Shown here: positions 52,204 to 61,002 of the stretch, piece by piece | How the letters are laid out: each line of letters opens with the position of its first letter | Position numbering within the stretch: the first letter of the stretch is position 1 | DNA from: Parvularcula sp039822105 | Lineage (GTDB): Bacteria > Pseudomonadota > Alphaproteobacteria > Caulobacterales > Parvularculaceae | NCBI GenBank assembly: GCA_039822105.1 | Contig: JBCBMW010000005.1 | Location: 124,001-188,000 of the forward strand | Direction of reading: 5' to 3' | Length of the DNA stretch: 64,000 nucleotides | Translations under genes and position numbers: made by a program | Notes under the pieces: model-generated | The model's input: only the letters and a program-made list of their open reading frames with translations | Databases searched by the model: none | Told to the model about the DNA's origin: nothing

Positions 52204-52890
52204 ATGAAAGCTTTTGTAGCGGCGATGAGCGCCGCAGCGGCATCTGTTGGCATCAGTTACGCCGCACCTGTCACCGTTAGCCTTATGAATCTGTACGTTG
52301 ATCACAACGGCGTTGCTCATATCGACGACGTGGTCACGGACCACGGCACGATCGATTTCGTCATCAGCGGTATGGTGAAAAAGAACGGCGAGTGGGTGCT
52401 GTCGGACGACATGTCCAGCGGCAGCACGGGCGTTTGGCTCGACCGCGGTTACGGCGACAACCACCAAGTTGACGGCAGAGGCCGGGATGAAGGCATCCTG
52501 ATCCAGGCCCAGTCGGCGGACAACAGCGAGCTCGTTCCCGTCGACTTCACGAGTTTCACCTTCACCTACGTCTCGTCAGACGATGATTTCTCCGTCTACG
52601 GTAGTGAAGAAGGCTATCAGACCGTGTCCTTGATCCACGACGATCTCGACATCCCAGGTGTCAGCTCGCCGTACATCTCGAGCCCTGTGACCGCGCCAAT
52701 CCTCGTCGAAAACGTGGCGACCGTGATCGTTGCAGCGATCGAGAAGAACGACGACTGGAAACTCAAGTCGTTCTCGTTTGAATGGGTGAAAGATCCAGTG
52801 GATCCCGTTCCTGTTCCAGGTGCCGCTGTCCTGATGGCTGCGGGTCTCGGCGCTCTCGGCATCGCACGCAAGAAACGTCATAGCGCGTAG
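52204..52890 (+). CDS. Exported protein with VPxxP/PEP-CTERM-like sorting signal
   Basis: Protein of 228 aa with an N-terminal signal peptide (cleavage near YAAP), an acidic, Ser/Asp-rich beta-type body, and a C-terminal sorting module: VPVPGAAV, a hydrophobic helix (~204-220) and basic tail ARKKRHSA. This tripartite end is characteristic of exosortase-processed proteins. The acidic body suggests calcium binding or adhesion (inference). GAGGGGA lies upstream of the ATG. Start and stop are clear; flanking gaps are about 130 and 54 bp. Confidence 0.8.
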   Translation: MKAFVAAMSAAAASVGISYAAPVTVSLMNLYVDHNGVAHIDDVVTDHGTIDFVISGMVKKNGEWVLSDDMSSGSTGVWLDRGYGDNHQVDGRGRDEGILIQAQSADNSELVPVDFTSFTFTYVSSDDDFSVYGSEEGYQTVSLIHDDLDIPGVSSPYISSPVTAPILVENVATVIVAAIEKNDDWKLKSFSFEWVKDPVDPVPVPGAAVLMAAGLGALGIARKKRHSA

Positions 52891-52944
52891 GCGCACACTG
52901 AACGCTTAGGTGGCGGTGGTCTGATCAGATGATCTTCACCGCCC

Positions 52945-54396
52945 CTACTCCGTAGACGAACGGGCATCTCCTTGTTCTACCGTGCCAGCGGCAACACGCT
53001 GGCGCGCCTCCGCGAGAAGCGCATCGAGCGCAGCGCGGTCATGATACGTCCCGCCAGCGAGCACGGCTTGAGGTTTTCGCAGCGTCTCCAAGCTCTCCCG
53101 CGGATCGCTCTCGAGGATCAAAAGGTCAGCCCTTAGGCCCGGTGCAACACGTCCGAACACGTCACTCTCCCCAAGAAACTCGGCCGCCCCTTTTGTGGCG
53201 AGTTCAAGGATTACGCCGCGAGGAATGCCGGCTTCCTCAAACGCCGCCAGCTCCCGGTGCAAAGAGTATCCGGGTGTCACGAACGGGTTCGGTGTGTCGG
53301 TCCCGATAAGGAGGGGCGCCCCGGCATCATAAAGCGCCTTGATGAAGAGCAGCTTCTTGGCACGCGCCTCAGCGATCAAGTCGAGGTCGAGCAACGCAGT
53401 CATCACCCGGGCCTCGGCCGACCAACTTTGCTGATAAAAAGAATCGATGGTCTGGCCTTCTTCGGAGGCGAAAAAGCCATCGAGATCATGCATCAGCGCC
53501 CCTGAATCGCTGATCACGGCCATGGTCGGCGTGTTCGCGACGCCAGCATCAGCAAAGCGATGAGCAAGCGGGGTAATTTTATCGACATCGGCCGCGGCCC
53601 ATTTCTGAGTGAACGCTCGGACATAGGTGGGAAAATCGACAATGGCCTCAATCTCTGAAGGCAGTTCGTCCGGCAACAGAACGTCTTCAATGTTATCGAG
53701 GTGCTCCAGACTATCGATTTGAAGCTCCAAGATATCATCGATGGTCAAACTGTCGGGAGTATGCGCCCAGACCTGCATGCCAAGACGCCTCGCTTCTTCG
53801 ACGGCCGCTCGATAAACATCAGCATCAAGACGTTCATAGAGTTTGATGGCCGGATAGCCCGTTGCCTGTTGGGCCCGAACCGCACCGACGGCCATTTCAG
53901 GCGTCGTGACCGACAAGGAAGTTTGCCAGATCGGATCCGGACCATCCATGATGGGCCCTGAGGTGACAACGCGTGGGCCGGGAAACGCCTTGGCTTCTGA
54001 AGCGGCGCCTATCTCGATGATCGCAGCCCGCCCCCAAAGATTGCGCAACGTGGTGACGCCGTTCGCGATGTAAAGCGGGCCATCGATGTTTCGAAAATAG
54101 TGGCCATGCATATCGGCGAGACCAGGCATCATGAACATGCCTTCAGCGTCGATGATCTCCATTTCGGGCGCAGGCACAATATCCGTACCCACCTCTTTGA
54201 TGATCTCATCCCGGACGATAACCGTTCCACTATCGAGAGGAGCGCTGTCCATGACCAAAACCGTCGCGCCGACGATGGCGTATGTCGCCTCCGAAGACCG
54301 CTCGGGAAGCGGTGATGTCGTCTGGCTCTCGATGAAGTCGCAGCTCGCCAGCATCAAAGCCACGACGAGGCCGATCAGGCCCTTCGTCCCATACAT
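52945..54396 (-). CDS. Amidohydrolase family lipoprotein
   Basis: Exported metal-dependent hydrolase of 483 aa. Lipobox LMLASC near residue 18; beta-sandwich part with IVGATVLVMDSAPLDSGTVIV; metal motif MHGHYF (~97), VWAHTPD, SLEHLDN and IGTDTPNP (~365) supply the HxH, His, His and Asp ligands. Prolidase/imidazolonepropionase-like subgroup. Substrate unknown. ATG 54396 is preferred to TTG 54402. Confidence 0.88.
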   Translation of the reverse strand: MYGTKGLIGLVVALMLASCDFIESQTTSPLPERSSEATYAIVGATVLVMDSAPLDSGTVIVRDEIIKEVGTDIVPAPEMEIIDAEGMFMMPGLADMHGHYFRNIDGPLYIANGVTTLRNLWGRAAIIEIGAASEAKAFPGPRVVTSGPIMDGPDPIWQTSLSVTTPEMAVGAVRAQQATGYPAIKLYERLDADVYRAAVEEARRLGMQVWAHTPDSLTIDDILELQIDSLEHLDNIEDVLLPDELPSEIEAIVDFPTYVRAFTQKWAAADVDKITPLAHRFADAGVANTPTMAVISDSGALMHDLDGFFASEEGQTIDSFYQQSWSAEARVMTALLDLDLIAEARAKKLLFIKALYDAGAPLLIGTDTPNPFVTPGYSLHRELAAFEEAGIPRGVILELATKGAAEFLGESDVFGRVAPGLRADLLILESDPRESLETLRKPQAVLAGGTYHDRAALDALLAEARQRVAAGTVEQGDARSSTE

Positions 54397-54492
54397 ACGC
54401 AACCGCCCTCACTCGTCTCAGTGAACGTAGCATTGCGCTCAAAGGAAGTCTTGAGGCTTGAGCGGCTGAAAGCAGAGGGCCGATAGAATGAA

Positions 54493-54526
54493 AAACCCCC
54501 GCGGAGCGCCTGCTTCACGGGGGTTT
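54493..54526 (-). terminator. Intrinsic terminator of acnA
   Basis: 9-bp stem AAACCCCCG (54493-54501) / CGGGGGTTT (54518-54526), 16-nt loop. On the minus strand a run of T follows (plus-strand A run 54491-54495). 25 bp after the acnA stop and before the amidohydrolase gene. Confidence 0.88.
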
Positions 54527-54550
54527 CTGTTCGTTTGGGGTGAAGCGCGC

Positions 54551-57220
54551 TTACGCAGCGAGCTTCCGGATGACGTAATGCAGAATGCCGCCGTTTTTGT
54601 AGTAGTCGAGCTCATCCGCGGTATCGATCCGTGCCAGGAGGGTGATCTCCTTGGTCGAACCATCGCCCATGGTGATCGTGGCTTTGAGCTCCTGTTGCGG
54701 TTCAAGCGTTTCGACGCCGTGGATCGTGACCTCTTCATCGCCGGTAAGGCCCAGTGATTTCCAGCTGTCACCGCCGGTGAACTGAAGCGGCAGGACACCC
54801 ATACCGATGAGGTTCGAGCGGTGGATCCGTTCGACCGATTGGAAGATCACAGCCTTGACGCCGAGAAGGACCGTACCCTTCGCAGCCCAGTCCCGGGACG
54901 AGCCGTTGCCGTAAAGCTCACCACCAAAGACCACGAGGCCTTTGCCGTCAGCTTTATGCTTCATGGCCGCATCATAGATCGGCATGACCTCACCATTGTA
55001 TTTGGTGATGCCGCCTTCGGTACCAGGAACCATGTTGTTCTTGATACGGATGTTCGCGAAGGTCCCGCGCATCATGACTTCGTGGTTGCCGCGGCGTGAG
55101 CCGTAGGAGTTGAACTCCCGCTCCGGCACCTGGTGATCTTGGAGGTAGGTGCCCGCGGGGCTGTCCTCTTTGATCGCACCAGCAGGCGAGATATGGTCCG
55201 TGGTCACACTGTCGCCGAGAAGGGCGAGAACCTTGGCGCCTTCAATCGGCTGAAGCCCGCGCGGCTCTTTTTCCATGCCTTCAAAATATGGCGGGTTCGC
55301 GACATAGGTCGATTGCGGCCAGCTATAGGTATCGCCGCCGCCGGCTTCGATGGCTTGCCAGTTGGTGTCGCCTTTAAAGACATCGCCATAGCGCTCGATG
55401 AACATCTCGCGCGTGACGCACTGGGAGACGATCTCCGCGATCTCTGCCGAGGTCGGCCACAGGTCTTTGAGATAGACGTCGTTGCCGTCTTTGTCCTGAC
55501 CCAGAGGATCCTTGGTGACATTGACGTTCATCGAGCCAGCAAGAGCGTAAGCGACAACGAGCGGCGGTGAGGCCAGGAAGTTGGCGCGGACGTCTTGGTG
55601 GATCCGGCCTTCAAAGTTCCGGTTGCCCGAAAGGACCGCGGCCACGGCGAGGTCGTTCTCTTGGATCGCTGACGAAATCGCTTCCGGAAGCGGGCCGGTG
55701 TTGCCGATACAAACCGTGCAGCCATAGCCCGTCAGGTTGAAACCGATCGCATCGAGATCATCCTGCAGGTTGGCTTTCTCGAGATAGTCCGTGACCACCT
55801 GGCTGCCTGGCGCGAAGGATGTCTTCACCCAAGGCTTCGACGTCAGGCCGCGCTCGCGCGCCTTCCGCGCAACAAGACCAGCTGCGACGAGGACGGAGGG
55901 GTTTGATGTGTTGGTGCACGACGTGATCGCCGCCACCGCCACGTCACCATGGCCGAGGGTGAAGTCTTCACCAGCAACAGGGACCTGCTTGTCGGCCTCG
56001 GCGGCTTTGCCATACTCTTTATCAAGAGCAGTCGCGAAACCTTCTGGCGCTTCGGTGAGGAGGATTTTGTCCTGCGGACGCTTCGGACCCGAGATGACCG
56101 GCACCACCGACGAGAGGTCAAGCTCGAGCGTGTCGGTGAAGACCGGCTCAATGGAATCGTCACGCCAGATGCCCTGCTCTCTCGCATAAGCTTCGACGAG
56201 CGCGATGCGGTCTTCGTCGCGGCCCGTGGTCTGCAGATAACGGAGGGTTTCTTCGTCAACGGGGAAGAAGGCGCAGGTCGAGCCGAACTCAGGCGACATG
56301 TTGCCGAGGGTCGCTTGGTCTTCGAGGCTGAGATTGCCAACACCTGGGCCGAAGAACTCGACGAACTTGCCGACAACGCCCTTATCACGGAGCATTTTGG
56401 TGACCGTCAGCACAAGGTCGGTTGCCGTTGCGCCTTCAGGCAGCTTGCCGGTCATTTTAAAGCCGATGACGTCAGGGATCAGCATCGAAACCGGCTGACC
56501 GAGCATCGCAGCTTCCGCTTCGATACCGCCAACACCCCAGCCGAGGATCGACAGGCCATTGACCATGGTCGTGTGGCTGTCCGTACCCACACAAGTATCA
56601 GGATAAGCGTAGGTCTCGCCGCCATGCTCGGCGGTCCAGACCGTCTGGCCGAGATATTCGAGGTTCACCTGGTGGCAGATGCCGGTGCCCGGAGGAACAA
56701 CGCGGAAATTGTCGAACGCCTCTTGGCCCCATTTAAGGAACTGATAGCGCTCTTTGTTGCGCTCATACTCGCGATCAACGTTTTTCTGGAAGGCATCTTC
56801 CGTACCGAAATAGTCGACCATCACGGAGTGGTCGATCACGAGGTCGACGGGCGCCAGCGGGTTGATCTTCTCAGGGTCGCCGCCCATCGCCTTCATCGCG
56901 TCGCGCATCGCGGCGAGGTCCACAACGGCAGGCACGCCGGTGAAGTCTTGCATCAGCACGCGTGCTGGGCGGTAGGCGATCTCAATCGGGTTCTTACCGC
57001 CGTTTTTCAGCCACGTGCCGAAAGCGTCGATCATGTCCGTGGTCACGGAGCGGCCGTCCTCGAAACGCAGCATGTTCTCGAGGAGGTATTTGAGGCTCAC
57101 CGGAAGCCGCGAGAGATCGCCCAGGCGCTCTTCAGCCTTCTTCAGCGAGTAGATTTGGTAGGTCTTTCCAGCGGCGGAGAGAGCCGTCTTGGTCTTCAGG
57201 GTGTCGTGACCAGGGATCAT
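54551..57220 (-). CDS. acnA: Aconitate hydratase A
   Basis: TCA-cycle [4Fe-4S] enzyme of 889 aa isomerising citrate and isocitrate. Cluster cysteines lie in AITSCTNTSNPSV (~residue 435) and GCTVCIGNTGPLP (~498-501). The N-terminal TYQIYSLKKAEE and C-terminal swivel domain with GGELYGNGSSRDWAAKG are complete; AcnA/IRP1 type rather than AcnB. A GAGCC-containing leader and a perfect inverted repeat lie upstream. Confidence 0.97.
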   Translation of the reverse strand: MIPGHDTLKTKTALSAAGKTYQIYSLKKAEERLGDLSRLPVSLKYLLENMLRFEDGRSVTTDMIDAFGTWLKNGGKNPIEIAYRPARVLMQDFTGVPAVVDLAAMRDAMKAMGGDPEKINPLAPVDLVIDHSVMVDYFGTEDAFQKNVDREYERNKERYQFLKWGQEAFDNFRVVPPGTGICHQVNLEYLGQTVWTAEHGGETYAYPDTCVGTDSHTTMVNGLSILGWGVGGIEAEAAMLGQPVSMLIPDVIGFKMTGKLPEGATATDLVLTVTKMLRDKGVVGKFVEFFGPGVGNLSLEDQATLGNMSPEFGSTCAFFPVDEETLRYLQTTGRDEDRIALVEAYAREQGIWRDDSIEPVFTDTLELDLSSVVPVISGPKRPQDKILLTEAPEGFATALDKEYGKAAEADKQVPVAGEDFTLGHGDVAVAAITSCTNTSNPSVLVAAGLVARKARERGLTSKPWVKTSFAPGSQVVTDYLEKANLQDDLDAIGFNLTGYGCTVCIGNTGPLPEAISSAIQENDLAVAAVLSGNRNFEGRIHQDVRANFLASPPLVVAYALAGSMNVNVTKDPLGQDKDGNDVYLKDLWPTSAEIAEIVSQCVTREMFIERYGDVFKGDTNWQAIEAGGGDTYSWPQSTYVANPPYFEGMEKEPRGLQPIEGAKVLALLGDSVTTDHISPAGAIKEDSPAGTYLQDHQVPEREFNSYGSRRGNHEVMMRGTFANIRIKNNMVPGTEGGITKYNGEVMPIYDAAMKHKADGKGLVVFGGELYGNGSSRDWAAKGTVLLGVKAVIFQSVERIHRSNLIGMGVLPLQFTGGDSWKSLGLTGDEEVTIHGVETLEPQQELKATITMGDGSTKEITLLARIDTADELDYYKNGGILHYVIRKLAA

Positions 57221-57247
57221 AAAGCGGGCTCCTTGTTGAGAATCGTT

Positions 57248-57281
57248 CGCATAAGGTGTAGTTATCTGAGCTGCTTATGCG
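57248..57281. promoter_or_regulatory. Inverted repeat upstream of acnA
   Basis: Perfect 8-bp arms CGCATAAG (57248-57255) and CTTATGCG (57274-57281) separated by 18 bp, 28 bp behind the acnA start. The spacer, read on the minus strand, contains GATAAC, which could be a -10 element. Operator or leader hairpin. Confidence 0.45.
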
Positions 57282-57421
57282 CGGGCGCTTCGCCGCTGTC
57301 CATGCGACGCAGCAAAACCCGCGCATACAGCCTGAAGAGGCTGATTTTCACATCGAAACAACCTATGCGTGCATATGGCTTCCGCCTCCCGCCAGCGTGA
57401 TCGTCGGGGCGTTGAAAAGCC

Positions 57422-57814
57422 TCAGAGAACGAGCTGCGTCTGGGTCACGAGCGCCACGTCTTTGCCGTCTTCGAGGCGGATCTTGGTCTGCCAAACCGAC
57501 ATGCGGCGCCCCGTTTTCACCGGCGTCGTCTCGCCAATCACCACAGCGCCCTGGGGCGCAGCACCAAGAAAGTTGGTTTTGCTCTCGATGGTGGTGGTCC
57601 CGCCTGCGCCTTCGGGCAGGTTCAGGAAGGCGCCGATCGCGCCCAAGCCATCAGCAAAGGCCATGATCGCCCCGCCGTGGAGAATGCCGCCCGTGGTGCA
57701 AAGATCCTCCCGCACCTCAAGCCGACCCTCGACCCGCTCCTTCTCTGCCATGGTCACATCCACGCCCATGAGTTTGGTGAAGGGTTGGGCATCGCCAAGA
57801 TTTCCGCTGATCAT
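57422..57814 (-). CDS. PaaI family thioesterase (hotdog fold)
   Basis: Acyl-CoA thioesterase-like protein of 130 aa. The signature TTGGILHGGAIMAFADGLG (~residue 39) carries the active-site region, followed by TTTIESKTNFLG and VWQTKI. Substrate not predictable. AGGAG before ATG 57814 decides the start over the ATG at 57844. Confidence 0.88.
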   Translation of the reverse strand: MISGNLGDAQPFTKLMGVDVTMAEKERVEGRLEVREDLCTTGGILHGGAIMAFADGLGAIGAFLNLPEGAGGTTTIESKTNFLGAAPQGAVVIGETTPVKTGRRMSVWQTKIRLEDGKDVALVTQTQLVL

Positions 57815-57910
57815 GATCACTCCTGAGCTGGTCACTGATGTCACCAGACCTGCCAGAGCGCGGAGCCGATCGCGAGTTTCCTTTGCATATCAAGGGTTTC
57901 ATGACCTTGA

Positions 57911-57929
57911 AGTATCCCATTGGATAGTA
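57911..57929. promoter_or_regulatory. HxlR-type operator candidate upstream of the MDR gene
   Basis: AGTATCCCATTGGATAGTA: perfect TATCC-N4-GGATA inverted repeat with TTGAAG directly before it (57907-57912). Matches the layout of QorR/YodB-type HxlR operators, which sit in front of quinone oxidoreductase genes. Lies between the divergent thioesterase and MDR genes. Confidence 0.55.
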
Positions 57930-58002
57930 AGAGCGCAGTGGGTGCGTACTTGTTCGGCAGGAAGCGACAACGCATGTCGCCGCCATCATTTGGATGGAGA
58001 CG

Positions 58003-59010
58003 ATGATGCGCGCGATGAAGCTGAGCACAGCGGGTGAGAACCCGGTCTTTGAGCTGTTCGACAAACCTGAAGCAGAACTTGGACCGAATGACGTGCGGAT
58101 CGCTGTCCGCGCCGCGTCGATCAACACCGTGGACACCAAAGTGCCCATGATGCCGAACCTCATGCCAAGCGACCCAGCCGTTCTCGGCTGCGACGTCGCC
58201 GGTACGATTTCAGAGACGGGAAGCGCTGTGACCGGCTTCTCCGTAGGCGATGCGGTTTACGGCTGCGCTGGTGGTCTCATCGGGCACGATGGGGCGTATA
58301 CGGAGAGCATGGTCGCCGATGCGCGCCTTCTCGCCGCCAAGCCTGCAGGCCTCTCCTTTCTTGAGGTTGCCGCCCTACCCCTGGTGAGCATCACAGCGTG
58401 GGAAGGCTTGGTTGATCGCGCCCAGGTCAAGCCAGGCGACCTGGTGCTCGTCCATGGCGGTGCAGGCGGCGTGGGCCATATCGGCATCCAGCTCGCCAAA
58501 GCGCTCGGCGCGACCGTCCACGCGACTGTGTCCACCGATGACAAGGCCGCAGTGGCAGAAAAAGCGGGCGCTGACAAAGTCATCCGCTATCGCGATGTCA
58601 GCGTTGAAGATTACGTCCGTGAAGAAACCGATGGCCGCGGCTATGATGTCGTCTTCGACACGGTCGGTGGTCCCAACATCGCCCCATCGCTTGAGGCTGT
58701 GGCCACCAATGGCCGGGTGGTGACAATCGTCTCTTTGGGAAGCACGCCAGACCTCAGCCCGCTGCATCTCAAGAACGCGTCCTTGCATGTCGTCTTTATG
58801 TTGATCCCGCTTCTGACCCACTCCGACTATGAGCGGCATGCGGATATTCTGATGCGCATCGGCCGCCTGACGGAGACGGGCGCGCTGCGACCGACCCTGG
58901 ATGCCTCCACTTTCGGATTGGCTGATGTGAAAGCGGCCCATGCGCGGCTCTTAAGCGGCCAGTCGCTCGGCAAAGTCGTCCTCAACATCAAAGACGGTGC
59001 CGAGGTCTAG
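58003..59010 (+). CDS. MDR-type NADPH:quinone oxidoreductase-like protein
   Basis: Medium-chain dehydrogenase/reductase of 335 aa. GroES-like N-terminal domain with LGCDVAGTI (~residue 62), cofactor domain with HGGAGGVGHIGIQLAKALGA (~150-169) and YDVVFDTVGG. No zinc-ligand pattern, so it fits the quinone oxidoreductase branch. GGAG precedes ATG 58003. An HxlR-type operator lies ~75 bp upstream. Confidence 0.9.
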   Translation: MMRAMKLSTAGENPVFELFDKPEAELGPNDVRIAVRAASINTVDTKVPMMPNLMPSDPAVLGCDVAGTISETGSAVTGFSVGDAVYGCAGGLIGHDGAYTESMVADARLLAAKPAGLSFLEVAALPLVSITAWEGLVDRAQVKPGDLVLVHGGAGGVGHIGIQLAKALGATVHATVSTDDKAAVAEKAGADKVIRYRDVSVEDYVREETDGRGYDVVFDTVGGPNIAPSLEAVATNGRVVTIVSLGSTPDLSPLHLKNASLHVVFMLIPLLTHSDYERHADILMRIGRLTETGALRPTLDASTFGLADVKAAHARLLSGQSLGKVVLNIKDGAEV

Positions 59011-59082
59011 CGGCTCACCCATCAGCCCTTTTTGCGCCCCTCCCTTGCCCCCGGCCGCCGGACCAGCGCATCAAGGGGCGCT

Positions 59083-59697
59083 ATGGCCTTTGAAATGTCG
59101 CTGGAATGCCGGGATTTGACCGTGCGCCGCGCCGGACGGGATGTCCTGGCGGGCGCGGCGTTCAAGCTCGCGCCCGGCGACGCGCTGATGGTCCGCGGCG
59201 GCAACGGCTCAGGGAAGACCTCGCTCCTTCGCGCCCTCGCTGGCCTCACCCAATCAGACGGTGAGATCATTTTCCGCCGGGGCGTGCAGGTCCTCGATCC
59301 TGGCTATATCCGCTCTGAAGAGGTGCATTATGTCGGCACCGAAGCGGGTCTCTCACCAAGGCTCTCCGTCGAAGAGAACGCCGATTTCTTGGCCGATTTC
59401 TATGGCGGATCGCTGCAGGACAGCCTTCGGGTTTTGGGCCTCCACCGCCTGGGCGAGGCGCGGACTGGCCAGCTGTCCTCGGGCCAACGAAAAAGGCTCT
59501 CATTCTTACGCTTGATCATCAGCCCACGGGCATTGTGGCTGCTTGATGAGCCCTTCGCGACGCTCGATGACGCGGGACAGGCGCTCGTCCGCACGTTGAT
59601 CGATGGCCACCGTGAGCGCGGGGGCGTGGCGATCATTGCTCTTCACGACCAGGACGGCATCCCGGGCGCCCGCACCATGACGGTGACAGCCGCATGA
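59083..59697 (+). CDS. ccmA: Heme ABC exporter ATP-binding protein CcmA
   Basis: ATPase of 204 aa needed for cytochrome c maturation system I, releasing holo-CcmE with CcmBCD. Walker A GGNGSGKTSLL (~42-52), signature LSSGQRKRLSFLRL and Walker B LWLLDEPFATLD are present. The usual Q-loop is replaced by a long YVGTEAGL segment, normal for CcmA. ATG overlaps nothing upstream; the stop overlaps the ccmB ATG (ATGA). Confidence 0.93.
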   Translation: MAFEMSLECRDLTVRRAGRDVLAGAAFKLAPGDALMVRGGNGSGKTSLLRALAGLTQSDGEIIFRRGVQVLDPGYIRSEEVHYVGTEAGLSPRLSVEENADFLADFYGGSLQDSLRVLGLHRLGEARTGQLSSGQRKRLSFLRLIISPRALWLLDEPFATLDDAGQALVRTLIDGHRERGGVAIIALHDQDGIPGARTMTVTAA

Positions 59698-60326
59698 GCC
59701 CGGCCCGCGCCCTTTTCCGCCGGGAGCTGACGCTTCGCCTGCGCGCAGGTGGTTGGGCGGTCGGTGTGGGAATCCTCCTGGTGCTGGGTTTTCTCGCACC
59801 CCTCGCCATCGGCGGCCAACAAGAGGTGCTCGAAGCCGCGGGGCCTGGCCTTCTTTGGGTCATTCTTGGCGTGGCGGTGTTCCTGGGCGTGGAAGGCATG
59901 TTCGAGGACGACATCGCCTCGGGCGCCACCGATATCGTGCTCCTGTCACCGGTCAGTTTGACTCGCGTTGCGCTCATCAAGCTCACGGTGGCTTGGGCCG
60001 TGTTGGCGATCCCGCTGCTTGTCGCGATGCCGCTGTTGCTGCTTTCCTACGGGGCCTCGCTCCTCGGGGGCCTGGCGCTGTTCCTTGCGAGCCCCGGGAT
60101 GGTGTTCGTCGCAGGAACCGTCAGTGCCCTGTGCACCAGCCAGCGGCGCGGGGCGCCCCTTCTTGTCTTTCTCACCTTGCCGCTGATCATCCCGCCGCTC
60201 GTCTTTGGACCGTCAGCGGGAGATGGCAGCCTCGTGCCCTTCTTGATCCTCGGCGCCTACAGCCTCCAGGCCGTCGCTCTTTGCCCTTCACTGACCGCTG
60301 CTGCGATCCGGCTTCAGCTGACGTGA
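59694..60326 (+). CDS. ccmB: Heme exporter protein CcmB
   Basis: Membrane subunit of 210 aa with six hydrophobic segments, partner of CcmA. The N-terminal FRRELTLRLRAGG and the LTLPLIIPPLVFG segment (~163-175) are family signatures. Translationally coupled to ccmA. ccmC and ccmD do not follow; the next gene is an IalB-like protein 81 bp away. Confidence 0.92.
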   Translation: MSPARALFRRELTLRLRAGGWAVGVGILLVLGFLAPLAIGGQQEVLEAAGPGLLWVILGVAVFLGVEGMFEDDIASGATDIVLLSPVSLTRVALIKLTVAWAVLAIPLLVAMPLLLLSYGASLLGGLALFLASPGMVFVAGTVSALCTSQRRGAPLLVFLTLPLIIPPLVFGPSAGDGSLVPFLILGAYSLQAVALCPSLTAAAIRLQLT

Positions 60327-60407
60327 TGGTCACCAAGAGACTGTCTACCCACCCGCGCCAAACTCCTGCATAGAGGAAGAGAGCATCGACCAACCTAAGG
60401 GATTTGC

Positions 60408-60902
60408 ATGCGCACTCTCGCCGCTTTCCTCCTCGCCATGGCCCCATCCGTCGCCTTCGCTGCCGAACCACAGCAAGTGGCGACCTACCGCGATTGGATG
60501 GTCTTCACCTACGACACCGGCAGCGACGTGATCTGCTACGCTGTGACGGAGCCGCAGGATGTCTCCCCGACCTCCGCGCGGCACGGCGATGTCTTCTTCT
60601 CCGTCGCCACTTGGAAGTCCGGCGCAGCGCAAAACCAGCCAAGCTTCATGGCAGGCTATGACCTTCAAGACGGCTCTGAGCCCACCGTGCGGGTCGGTTC
60701 GGATCGCTGGGAAATGTTCACGGCGGAAAAAGAGGGCTTCATCGAGGCGGCGAGTGAAGAGGATCGCCTCATTGGGGCGATGCGTCGTGGGCGGGAGATG
60801 CGCGTTTCAGCAACTTCTGCGCGCTCCACTGCGACCAATTACACTTTTTCTCTCCTCGGAATCACAGCGGCACTGGAGCGTGCAGAGCAGGCTTGCCGCT
60901 AG
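60408..60902 (+). CDS. IalB-like (invasion-associated locus B) exported protein
   Basis: Periplasmic protein of 164 aa with a signal peptide (cleavage near AFAAE). YRDWMVFTYDTGSDVICYA and the C-terminal FSLLGITAALERAEQACR match the IalB family. Two cysteines, one near each end, could form a disulfide. Family role is unclear despite the name; it is widespread in non-pathogenic Alphaproteobacteria. Confidence 0.82.
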   Translation: MRTLAAFLLAMAPSVAFAAEPQQVATYRDWMVFTYDTGSDVICYAVTEPQDVSPTSARHGDVFFSVATWKSGAAQNQPSFMAGYDLQDGSEPTVRVGSDRWEMFTAEKEGFIEAASEEDRLIGAMRRGREMRVSATSARSTATNYTFSLLGITAALERAEQACR

Positions 60903-61002
60903 AGGTTGTCGTCATTCCGTAGCTCGCGCCTTGGTTGCTAGTCACAACCTCTGGTGAACTTAAAACTCTCTCGTCACGTAAGGGGTGCGCAGGGAGTTGT
61001 TC

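Noticed and set aside
55949..57400. 483-codon plus-strand frame
   Set aside because: Antisense shadow of acnA; composition is rich in His/Arg/Asp as expected for a reverse frame.
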